Shown here in pieces: positions 17,801 to 30,802 of a stretch of 64,000 nucleotides of DNA. Position 1 is the stretch's first letter. Every line of letters begins with the position of its first letter. Both the position numbers and the translations under genes were made by a program. Below the pieces are notes generated by a model, which ran no database searches, was not told where the DNA came from, and was given only the letters and a program-made list of their open reading frames with translations. Source of the stretch: Eleginops maclovinus (taxonomy: Eukaryota; Chordata; Actinopteri; Perciformes; Eleginopidae). The DNA lies in the NCBI RefSeq assembly GCF_036324505.1, contig NC_086366.1, positions 7,565,427 through 7,629,426 on the forward strand, in the 5' to 3' direction.

Positions 17801-19858
17801 GTGTCCCCTCCAACGCCAGGCCCTGGCCCGAAAGCATGAGCCAGTGTGCCTCTGGGTCCGTCAAATGGATACAAATCACCATGTTCTTCATGAGATATTC
17901 AAGGCCAAACATGAAATAGAAACCCACAGAGAACACAATGACAAAAAGAAAATTACAGGCTTCTGTTTACATCGTTTAAACGAGTCTGGAGTTCAGCGGC
18001 CAGGTGTCAGATGTCGCTGTCTTGGTAAGCAATTAAACTATTACAGAAACACTGCCATGGCTATATCCATGAGATTGTCTTTTACACACTGAAAACTGCA
18101 CTCTGTCATTCTGTGACTCAAGTTGTTAAATGCACTTTCATCTATACCTGTGAAGCAGAAAGAAAAACCCACCATAGGTCACAAACTCCACCATGATGTC
18201 AGCGTTGCGGGTGGGCGACCTGACAAACCTCAGACTGCTGGCTCTGGCCCAAACGCTGAAAGCTGACTCAACCAGAAAGTCCACAGTGTTGCGAGGCAAA
18301 TCTCTGGTGTACCTGCCAATTCTGCAACAGCAAAGTCATCTCATTTTTTGATAAACATAAGGATCAAGGCTAACTTTATACCAACATTAATACCTCTCAA
18401 AAAAGCTATACAGAATCTTTATATAAGTGCCATAAACTGTTCATAGTCTGTTTAATAGCTGCCTGTCTTTCTTCAATGTGTGTTTATATTCCAACAGGCG
18501 TGTCTCAAAAAATGAACAGGCACTTTCCAGACAGTGTCACATAAGTGCAAGCATGTATGGTGACCATGGCATTGTAACAAGCCCATAATAAGTCTATGGA
18601 AAAGAAGTCCCAAACCCTGAAATCTTTAAACCACAATGATGTGTGACAGCTGCGATTCCCTATTTCTGCTAACGGTTTTAATTGCCTGCTGCCTCTAAAT
18701 TTTTCTTGGCGTATTGGCAGGATTTGCACTCCAGACTGTTATATATTGGTCCAGTTCAGCCCAGGTCACACATGCCTTCATATTTTATTAGCAGATATAT
18801 ATTTCAGACTGGAATTCCACTAGCATTTTGACAATCATTCAAATCTGCACGGATACCTGTAGGTGAGGACATTCTTGTTCCACCGTGTTCCCTGGAGGTG
18901 GCTGTACTCCTCCACATCTGGAACCCCACATCGAGGGGTCTTCATTATCTCGATGGTGTCTGAATCCAGCACACCTGTTGCATTGAGCCCAAAGAATATT
19001 TGCATGTCTTTCACCTTGGAGGTGAAGAAGGGCCCGCTCCGCTTCATGCGACCCAGGGGCTCTTCTTGCAGATTGTAGTAGTGCTCAAGGTATTCCTACA
19101 GTATGATATCATTTGAAATCACATATCCTGCATCTCAATTAATGCCAAGGTATATTTTTGTATTCCCTCAGTGAATTATTTACTTGCAGCCTGCATAACT
19201 GAGGATTACACATTATTGTCATACTTTGTATCCTTCCAATTTACATTAATTTATAACTTTTACATAAACGTTTAAATCTGCGCCCTTGGGTTATCAGATT
19301 TCAAGCACCAACGTTTATTTAATCCGTCTCATAAAAATGTATATCTTCTGCCATAATAAACTGAGTAAAGACTTTGCAAGCAATATTGGAAATGTATTTA
19401 CGTGCCGATTGTTTTTCCGTGCAATTTCCTCTACAGAGAGTTAGGGAGTGACAAAAACCAAAATACTGAAGCAATGTGCTAAAACATGCAATTTAACTGA
19501 GCCAAGAACTCAGAGAGAAAGCCAGCTACTTACCTCCTCCCCCCACCCACATAAAAATAAAATGTTACCACTATCTCAGCACCCCACACACAGGCAAGTA
19601 CGAATTGTCGCAATGTTCTTCCTTCAATAGAAATTCCTTTAAATTGGCATTGTGAAAAAGATGAAGTGACATGCAGTTCATTCTCAAGCGTTTGTAATGC
19701 GAGTCATGCAATTATGCACTTACTTTGGCCAGCTTCAAGTCAACCTGTGGTTCTGCAGAAGGAGAGCTCTCTTGCCTCGGCATAAATGTGGGTGCCGTAA
19801 AACAAGAACCGGGCATGAGTAGGACCAAGACAAAACAAGAAAGCAACATGACATACAT
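14808..19858 (-). CDS. MMP20 (enamelysin)-like metalloproteinase, tandem copy B
   Basis: Secreted protease. Mammalian MMP20 processes amelogenin in forming enamel; a tooth or scale matrix role here is inferred. Exons in gene order: 19724-19858, 18857-19095, 18173-18321, 17760-17885, 17518-17676, 17246-17417, 16945-17078, 16694-16850, 15430-15533, 14808-14908. They join in phase to 1476 nt (491 residues). The signal peptide runs [17 protein letters not shown]. The cysteine switch PRCGVPD is at about 99-105 and the zinc site [11 protein letters not shown] at about 226-236. A hinge of about 35 residues leads into the hemopexin domain, with Cys in NKCASD and the last residues ANSWLGC. The C-terminus [13 protein letters not shown] is close to mammalian MMP20. 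As in copy A, the two propeptide exons are fused. Two acceptors (17078 and 17885) are AAG rather than CAG/TAG. The introns at 15534-16693 and 19096-19723 hold only non-coding sequence. Confidence 0.9.
16230..16640. repeat. possible dispersed repeat in intron of copy B
   Basis: Purine-rich stretch with AGACAGGAAGT-, GGGAAACCAC- and AAATAAAACAGGACAC-like words that I associate with dispersed repeats in fish genomes. Its ends and class could not be fixed. Confidence 0.25.
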
Positions 19859-19936
19859 TTCACAGACTTAACACTGCTTGAATTGTAGTGGCCCAGTTTA
19901 AACACATAGAGATGGAAGTTCTGGTTAATGAGAAGC

Positions 19937-19960
19937 CTTTTAAATGGTCATTGTGACTCA
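19937..19960 (-). promoter_or_regulatory. AP-1 site plus TATA-like box of mmp20-like copy B
   Basis: On the minus strand TGAGTCA (19954-19960) is a perfect AP-1 element. It is followed 10 bases downstream by the TATA-like TTTAAAAGG (about 19937-19943). The ATG is at 19858, giving a 5' UTR of roughly 50 bases. An AP-1 and TATA pair is the usual promoter of inducible MMP genes. The box is not a perfect TATA. Confidence 0.45.
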
Positions 19961-22195
19961 TACCCCTTGCAAATCCAAGGGAAGCCTCATACAGTACCAT
20001 GGAATTAGGGAGGGGTTTTCAGTCAGCCAAGGGCAGCAAAATGAGAAAATAAAGAAGTGACGTGAACAATTTTGGTCATGTGACATGTTTGCGCCAATAA
20101 TGATCTGAACAGATAACGTACTCAGTATGTGGTTTCAAATTTAACCCAATTAAGCATTTAGATTGTTTTGAGAATCATAAAAGTGATATTAAAAACACAG
20201 AATGTACAACAGAAGTCTTTGAGTGCAATGTGCTGACTCACACATAAACCCAAACAAGTGGTGAAACTAAAACATGAGGCAAGTAAATCCTTCTTTCTGC
20301 AATATGTGCTTATCACTGTAACTTTGAGTATGTTCGACACAAACATGTTGATATTTCCACAATAAAAAAACAAGCGGCTCTGATATTAAGTAAATGATTT
20401 CTTCAGCAGAGCTACTGTAGGGGAACCTCAACTTAACTCCCTCCAGACTGACTCACCACAATCAGCTGGGTGGCAAAGCTCAGTCCCACGCGTTCTGCAA
20501 GCGCTACCGAAATAACCCCATCAAAGCCCACTCTTGTCCCATTTGAGCAGCGAATCCATGTAAGGCCTTTCAATGAGAGAGTTCGCTGAGAGGGGAGCTG
20601 AAATTGCAGGGGTTGATTTAAGGCCTTTCGAAAAAGAAAATGGCCGCCAGCCAGGCCGCATAGACTGGCAAGGGTGGAGTACATTCAGGGTACAATTACA
20701 GTTGATTGGTCATTGGGGAGCTTTATGGAACCAACAGCATTCCTCCGCAGAACGAGTTTCCAGACGGCTTTTTCATAGAACGACTTGAAGAATTTCTGTC
20801 GCTCTGGTTTTCTGGGTACATGTGAGGTAATGAAGTCATTTTAGGCAGGATTGATTGCTGACACATAGGGAACTCTAAGGTTACAAGCTAGGAGTAATTA
20901 AACCAGTAGGAACATTTCAGTTTTGCCTTAAGCACGGACACGGAAGTGCCAAAGCTGTTACACACCAGGATCACTGTCTGAGTAATATGGGCAGTAGTTG
21001 TCCTGGAGAGCATGGGAAGTAATGAAGTAGAAAAGCAACTAAAGTGGAGCTTTTAATTCCTGAGAAATGTCTATTATTCAAGCATATAACCATAAATGCA
21101 TATATTTCAACATCATTAATACATTGACTCACCTAACCTTATCTTAAAAGGGGCTCTATTATGCCCCTGCACAAAATGACTCCATTGGACTTCTTTGTTT
21201 ACTTCTGTAAATTAGTGACATTACCACGTAACACTTGTACTCCTATTTGCTAGAGCTCTAACATGGTATACGTCATAAGCTGACGGGTGGGACATCTCTA
21301 AGTGGTTGGCCAATCACAACAGAGCCGGCCAGCGAACCAATCAGAGCAGACTGGGCTCTGGTCTCAGACAGAGGGTGAAAAGAGGTACAGGCTGTATGAG
21401 ATTAGAATAGAATATTTTTTTTTAAATCTGACTTTGGAATTAAAAAGGCACTGTGGTAATGAGTTCATTACAATTTATTTATAAAGACAAATTACAAATG
21501 TGCTTCAGGGCTTTTCAATCTGGATGGGGAAAGGGCATCCTCCTTAGTGTTACACATCCAACCTGTTGGTAGTTAGTAATACCTTGTAGACTGTTCTCAT
21601 TTAAACTTGGATGTTTCCATGCAAATAAAAAGAATGTTTAATCTTAAACAACTTAAACACACATACATATGTTTGGTTTTGCAATGCACGCACAGCAATA
21701 ACACATGTTCCCTTTAGAGCTTTCACAATCCTCAGTGCAAAACAGTCCAAGAAAGTTACAGCAAATATAAGATAGCATTTTCTTTAAATATTGAAACCTC
21801 CGTTTGTAAAAACAAATCCTGATACAAAGTTGTTTGTGCTGTATTTATTTCAGTGTCGCACATCAGCATGAGGTTGTGTCGTGGGGGCTGATGAGGGACA
21901 TGCAGGGGATCAGAGATTTGTTGTGCTCCCTCTCTAAAACATCTTTGCTGCCCTCCTGTGGTATCTATTTGGCACATGCAGTCTCCTAAATGTTACTGAG
22001 TGAATTAATGCCACAGTGAGTCATTTATATCTTTGCAGACGCTTTGCAAACGCAGCAACTCAGCAATTTATTTCTAGGCCTTTATGGCGTGACTGTAAAC
22101 TGCATTGCTCCTCACTAACCACCCATGTCATTGTTTGCGGTATTTTGTATGTATACACTTTAGGTAGTCACTTAAGTGTATACATACAAAACAGA
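19961..22195. other. gene-less part of the mmp20-like/mmp13 spacer
   Basis: Mostly AT-rich. A more GC-rich patch at about 20430-20800 has several CpGs and an ATGGCCGCC-like word, but no coding frame with family motifs. No RNA gene was seen. Confidence 0.35.
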
Positions 22196-22333
22196 CAAAA
22201 ATTGCAAGGATTTAAGAGAAGATGATTAGGGCCACATATGTCCCACAAATAGTTGGACATTTTTAAAAGTCGAAATTTAGGAAAAAAAGTCAGACATTTG
22301 AACAAAAGTCAGATTTTTTAGAAAAAAGTGATG

Positions 22334-22402
<69 letters not shown>

Positions 22403-22770
22403 GAATAAAAATCTTGTCGATATTTAGAACAAAAATCTGAAATTTGAAAAAAAAATCTGAAATTTGAAAAAAAGTCACATCATTTTGGGAAGAAATCATA
22501 AGGAACAAAAATTGTAAGTTCTTAAATGAAGATCATTAGGGCCACCTGAAGAAGGAGTTAGAATAATGAGAACATAGTGGGAGATTTTAAAAAGTCAGAA
22601 ATAAAAACTAAAAAAACTCAGATTTTTTAGGAACAAAGTGATCATTTGAAAGAATAGTCGGAAATTCCCAAAAACTCTAAATTTGAAAAAAACAATCCTG
22701 AAGTTTAAGAAGAAAATCAAAAGGAAAAAAATTGGGAGGCAAAGAAACAGGCTGGAAAAAAGTGCTCCCT
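22196..22770. repeat. degenerate A-rich tandem repeat
   Basis: The unit begins with AAAATTGCAAGG...TTAGGGCCAC at about 22196-22234 and recurs at about 22506-22544. Many diverged copies of AAAGTCAGAAATTTGAA-like words fill the space between and after. It appears to be two roughly 300-bp units made of a decayed shorter satellite. Confidence 0.5.
22332..22401. repeat. (AAT)n microsatellite
   Basis: About 70 bases of uninterrupted ATA/AAT repeats inside the degenerate repeat block. Confidence 0.9.
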
Positions 22771-23184
22771 GTAACCGAGAATGACAAAGATCCTCAGTGA
22801 AGCACAAGCCCATGTTTCTCACTAAATTGTAATTAAAAGGATCAGTTCAATACTAATGTCGTCTTAATGTTAATACATGATGTCAAAATTGGTTTGCCAT
22901 GAATTTAGTGATGGATTGTAAACCATTCAACCGTAGCATTTAAGTGTTTCTCAAGGTTGTTGTTGCAGACACTGATGCAGCGCTGTATTCCCCCTATACC
23001 AAATATTGTTGCGCTGATCAGGGGGTACTTGGCGGTTCATTCTAGAACAAAGTTTGAGAAACACTGCTTTAGTACAACCAAACTTGCAATACATGTTCCA
23101 GATTTGCCAGCTATGAAGCTATAATGGCTGGGTTGTTTGTTGATAGACTCAAGTTACAAACTGTATGATTGTATAAAACAAACA

Positions 23185-23222
23185 GAGGCAGAATAGGAAT
23201 AGATATATTCCTATTCTGCCTC
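23185..23222. repeat. perfect 16-bp inverted repeat with 6-base loop
   Basis: GAGGCAGAATAGGAAT at 23185-23200 is followed by AGATAT and the exact reverse complement at 23207-23222. It would form a stable hairpin. No transposon ends or coding sequence adjoin it, and its origin is unknown. Confidence 0.8.
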
Positions 23223-23875
23223 TTCATTGGAAATAGAGTCATTTACAGTCTTCAAGTTTAAATTCCAAGTTAAAGCAGAGCATTTTAAACAACATTACAC
23301 ACACATTCAGGAGAAAAACAAACATTAGGGTTACCAAAGAAAAAAGTGTAAAAAGAAACATCTGTGACCTCTTTGACCACCAAACTGTTCAATGTTTTAT
23401 TTATCCTACTTTTTTGCCATGGAAAATGGCCAGGGAAAAGGCTGGTATTAAAACACCAACCAAATAAATGTTTTATTCTTTAAAGTACATTTAATTGAAA
23501 ACATAAGTACATTTGCAAATGTTAAAAGTACCTCATAAGAAAAGACAAGAAGTACTTTATTAAACAGGCAAAAAATGCTTGAAGCACTTACAGACACGTC
23601 CATAGATTTGTTAGTGTATTTCATTGAGCTGTTAAGGGCTCAGTCAAAACTAAAGACCAGCATCTTATGTGAAAGGAAACTAATCTGTTCAAGTAAGGAT
23701 GTGAATCATCTTTGTTTATCAAGCTGCACACTACATGCATCAGCATTCCTCTGAACCAGCAGTGGTTAATAGCAACACAATTTACGTCATCCCTGGACAA
23801 CTCATCTGTATCTGCAGCAAATTAATACCAGGAATGGTGATGGATGTTATCAAAGATCGATCCTAAAAATGTGTG

Positions 23876-24098
23876 CAGCAGTGGCTCAGTCAGTAGGGGC
23901 TTGGACTGGGAATCGTAGGGTCGCCGGTTCAAGTCCCCAAACAGTGGACTGCTACTTGGAGAGGTCCCAGTTCACCTCCTAAGCCCTGCTGTGGTGCACT
24001 TGAGCAAGGCACCGGACACCTCCAATCCCTGGGCGCTGCTCCTAATACTAGGATGGGTTAAATGCAGAGAACTCTATTCTCCGATTCTATCTATCTAA
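23876..24098 (+). mobile_element. tRNA-derived SINE
   Basis: The head has pol III promoter boxes: A box TGGCTCAGTCAG at about 23882 and B box GGTTCAAGTCC at 23926-23936, spaced as in tRNA. The body contains CTTGAGCAAGGCACCGGACA and GGGCGCTGCT, words common in teleost SINEs. The tail is a short TCTA-type repeat. It is not a functional tRNA: it lacks a cloverleaf acceptor arm. Confidence 0.7.
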
Positions 24099-25664
24099 TA
24101 AAAAGCAAATACATTCTCAGAAAGGAACTAACCAACCAACTAAGAAGAATCTTGTGATATGCTCCATTATATTTTGAAAGTAATTCCCCACAGATATCAT
24201 ACAGAGAAACAGAGGTGTGAATAGCACATGCAGTGTAAAAGACAGAAATGTTACATATCCATCCAGACGTTAACATATCATTTGATGCATGCTGAAATGG
24301 TGGAGGTTGATATAGATGTTGATCTACTCCTGATAACGTGAGGCTAAGATTTACAAGCGGAACCTGGAAATGTTCAATGTTCCAAAACACTTGTTAGAGG
24401 GAGGATAACTACCATGGCATTACCTCTGGCGTCACTAGGACGCAGTATTTAAAATGTTTTGCCCTGCTAGTAATGCCATTTTTCATCCAACATCAGACAT
24501 TCAGGTTTCTGTAATGTGTGATGAGCATTATAACCTTATTTGGCTGGTAGTGTTGCTGTAGATTGTTCCTTTGAAGACTCAAGTAAGAGCATCTCTTATC
24601 TATATAAAAACACCTATAACAACCTGGCAACAAAAATAATTTAGTGATCAATTCAGTCATTTATGGGCTAAAGCTGTGAAACTTCACGCCTCGCTCTACA
24701 ATCATACAAACACCTTTTTTTCCATTTGAAAACCAAACACGGATCGCTAGAGTCTATTTTTCCATATCGATGTGTGTGTGTTTGTCTGTGGCATATTAAA
24801 ATAACAGCAAAAATCCCCCTTGCTGCTTATTTCCCCTGGCGTGAGTCAGAAGCACTCTGTTAACCACCGTCTAAGCAATGATGTTAATCCAAAAACATTG
24901 GTCTCTACAGTATGCCAAAATGTTTAGACAAAATGCTTGTTAGACATTACACATGATATCACTAATGATATGCAGATGAGCATTACACCACTGCTCTGGT
25001 TTTTGCCGGAAGCATGTCAGTGGTGACTAGCAATGTGAAAGATAGAATCAAATCCTTTTGTGAAACCAACAAAAAAAATGCTTTTGTGTCTACATTTTGA
25101 ATTACTTGCATAGGCAATGTCATTATGTAATGATCAGAAAAGTGTAAACTATTATACAATTTATTATCAGCCTTGTTCTTCTTTGTAAAGGAAAAGGCAT
25201 TTCCTCATTGTGGTAGGAGCAAATAATTATATACCTTGTTGTCTGAGACAGACACTGATGGAGGAGACGCAGTAAAGGTAGCATGTATTTACCTGCCAGA
25301 GACCTGGAGTCTGGAACAATAGTCTTTAAGTTTATTTAAAAGCTCAATACCATTGTGAACGTCATCACTACTGCAAAGCCACTAAGAATATTGACTTGTC
25401 GGAATCTTTTTTTGTTAAAATGATAATATTATTAGCCAATAACATACAATCCTTGTTGTTGAATTGTTGTTTTCTATAGAAATCAATCCAAGGGCTACAG
25501 TTTTCCTCTTCCTCTCTTTCAACCTTGCATATGAGCCTTCTTCCCTCCCTGTGTAAGCAGTAAGTCTATAGCCATGAGACATACTTTAAGCTAATAGTCT
25601 GCTGCATGCTAACATGCTCACATGCTAATGCTAACATGCTAATGCTCAGTGTGTGTTATGTTAG
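24099..25664. other. gene-less spacer
   Basis: AT-rich sequence with no supportable exon. A GCTAACATGCTAATG type repeat begins at about 25606. Confidence 0.35.
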
Positions 25665-25736
25665 TATTTTGCTTCTTTTGCTAACTAGCAAGTGGTAGCA
25701 CGCTAACATTTGCTAGTTAGCACAAAAAGCAAAGTA
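25665..25736. repeat. imperfect inverted repeat with GCTAACTAGCAA arms
   Basis: Arms of 27 bases at 25665-25691 and 25710-25736 share TTTGCT and GCTAACTAGCAA, separated by 18 bases. They lie next to GCTAACATGCTAATG tandem words at 25606-25645. The arms could be a decayed MITE or simple-repeat derived. Confidence 0.5.
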
Positions 25737-25945
25737 GCCGAGGCATTTGGAAATGTCACTTTGTAGCTTTACAGGTATTTGATTATACACAAAGTTACAT
25801 GTGTAATTTAGGTTCTTCCCTGATGATGGAGATACGAGGGAAAGCTAAGGCTACATCAAAGTCATTGGGATTCATCCTTCAGGCTCCATAAATACCTGTA
25901 AACCTGTAAAGTTGTGTCGATATATCAGTAAATGTCAAATAAGAC

Positions 25946-26280
25946 CAGTGTTGCCACAGTTACGTTGAAAGAGTAATCTGATCTGATTAGGCCTACTCCT
26001 TTAAAAGTAACTTAGTCACTTTACAGATTACTTGATTTTAAAAGTAACTAAGTTAGATTACAAGTTACTTTATCGTTATTATTTTATAATTGTCGCATAG
26101 ACGCCACTCCCCTAGATGCAAGAAGAAAGCTAAAAGATATCTTTTTACTAAGGAAAATGACAAAAAATAGTAACGCACAGTGACTCGGATAAGTAACTTT
26201 AATCTGATTACTGGTTTAGAAATAGTAACGCGTTAGATTACTCGTTACTGAAAAAAGTGATCAGATTAAAGTCATCACTG
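25946..26280. mobile_element. non-autonomous hAT MITE (335 bp)
   Basis: Begins CAGTGTTGCC and ends in CATCACTG. It is flanked by a perfect 8-bp duplication AATAAGAC at 25938-25945 and 26281-26288. The interior is a near palindrome of AAAAGTAACTTAG- and GTAACGCGTTAGATTAC-like words, as in the common fish element of this type. No coding sequence. Confidence 0.85.
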
Positions 26281-26794
26281 AATAAGACTAACCTCAGGGT
26301 GGCACTGGAGGTAAACCCAGTTAATTATTAAAAAGTACTGGGCACAATGACAGTCTGTAAATAAGAAATCATGGCAATCTATCTGATAGTTGTTGAAATA
26401 CTCAAACTGGACTAGGTGAAGGACAGACAGACCGTCATTTCATGTATTGCTTAAGTTAGCCTACTTCTTTACAACTACAGAGCATTAAGAATTACAATTT
26501 GTTGACGTAGGTTTCTGTGCTGTGATGAAACCTTTTGGAGGCTTCCCAGAACTGAGAAAAGTAGGACATTGAATGTGTTAGTTATGCTCTGATTAATTCT
26601 GAGTCATCTACAGTATAACAGGAATGGTGGGAAAAACATAAGCTGAATTAAAGTATAACTAGACAAAACTCATCCAGAACATTCATTGAGTTTTCCAGAA
26701 GAGCTCACATTGTTCCAAATGCCATAACAATGATAATATACATAATAATATACATAATAATAGTAATAACAATCATAACAACAATAATAAATAG

Positions 26795-26800
26795 ATACAA

Positions 26801-26831
<31 letters not shown>
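26795..26831. repeat. (AAT)n microsatellite
   Basis: A run of AATAAT following interrupted ATA-rich repeats from about 26730. Confidence 0.8.
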
Positions 26832-26832
<1 letters not shown>

Positions 26833-27250
26833 GAATATATTATACAGGTCATAGGTTAACTTAGTTTCTGATTCACATATCCTCAAAAGTCTTCACCTAA
26901 AATAAAAAGACACAATGACTATCATGAGGCCAGCAGTTGCATTAAATAATTCCACATTTGCCCAACTTGTAACATCATTTGTTTCATAGGTTATTGATTA
27001 CTTTTTTTACCTGAAGAAGTAGATATAGCTCATGACGTCACATCCTTACTAAGGTGGTATCCTTTCTGAGTATAGGTTGACATGTGTGGGTTGTTTTGTT
27101 TTCTCCCACAAGGGAACACTACAAAGTGTATCATTTTGCCTTATAGACAGTTTCAGTAAATCTGTTGGCAATCTCCTTAAGTCATTATAATTGAAGAAAT
27201 AGAAAATGCTTGATCAAAACATTTCAGTCTGGTTCAAAGGACTACACTCA

Positions 27251-27372
27251 AACCACAGTGACTACAGTTTTACAAGAACATGCACATTCTTAAAGAAGGA
27301 GGAAGTGGCTAGGTGCTTTTACATGAATCACAAGGACCCTTTGAAAAACACTGGACCAAAGTCCTATAAATA
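27251..27372 (+). promoter_or_regulatory. mmp13 proximal promoter: RUNX, ETS/PEA3, AP-1 and TATA motifs
   Basis: In order: AACCACA (27251-27257, RUNX), AGGAAGT (27300-27306, ETS/PEA3), TGAATCA (27324-27330, AP-1 variant TGANTCA), TATAAATA (27365-27372). If transcription starts near 27395, these lie at about -140, -92, -68 and -27. That order and spacing is what is described for mammalian MMP13, which responds to RUNX2 and AP-1. The motifs are read directly; their use is inferred. Confidence 0.6.
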
Positions 27373-27426
27373 CCCGTCAGAGTTTGTTGGACCCATTGAC
27401 TGATTTGGACAACAGAGACAACAACA

Positions 27427-30358
<2,932 letters not shown>

Positions 30359-30796
30359 TCAGCTGTGGCTCACAAGAAAATGCAAAACAAGAAATCCTAA
30401 AAAAAAATTAAAAGACGTAGATGCAGTTTGTTTAATGAGCAAGTAAGTAGGATGCAGGATGTCCTTTAACAGTAAAGAAAGAAAGGTTTATTTTTATTAG
30501 TGCTGGACACCTGTAGGTCATACAGTATTATTTATCGGACACAGAATGCTGTAAGATTCCTCAGAAGTATGTTTCCTTAGATTATTACTATTTATTTAAA
30601 TGTCTATATTTGTACTTCAAGTTTGACTAAGGACAGCAAGACCCTTAGCAGGTTAAGTTTCTTGTCATTAACTGTTGTTTTTTTCTAAGCTCTTTATTTT
30701 AACATGTTCAACTAATGTTTGTGTTTCAACCAAGAGCTTGGAAAAGTGCTAAATGTATTCTGATTTTTCTGGTTTTTGGTAAGTTGTTTGAATAAC

Positions 30797-30802
30797 AATA
30801 AA
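30797..30802 (+). terminator. polyadenylation signal of mmp13
   Basis: AATAAA 439 bases after the stop codon at 30356-30358, implying a 3' UTR of about 460 bases. Confidence 0.6.

Noticed and set aside
20433..20684. Minus-strand frame in a GC-rich patch
   Set aside because: Has a possible donor (GTGAGTCAG) but no recognisable domain or partner exon; it could be a regulatory patch instead.
23882..23950. tRNA gene
   Set aside because: A and B boxes are present, but the sequence continues into a SINE body and there is no full cloverleaf.
26670..26852. Tyr-rich frame
   Set aside because: Translation of ATA/AAT simple repeats.
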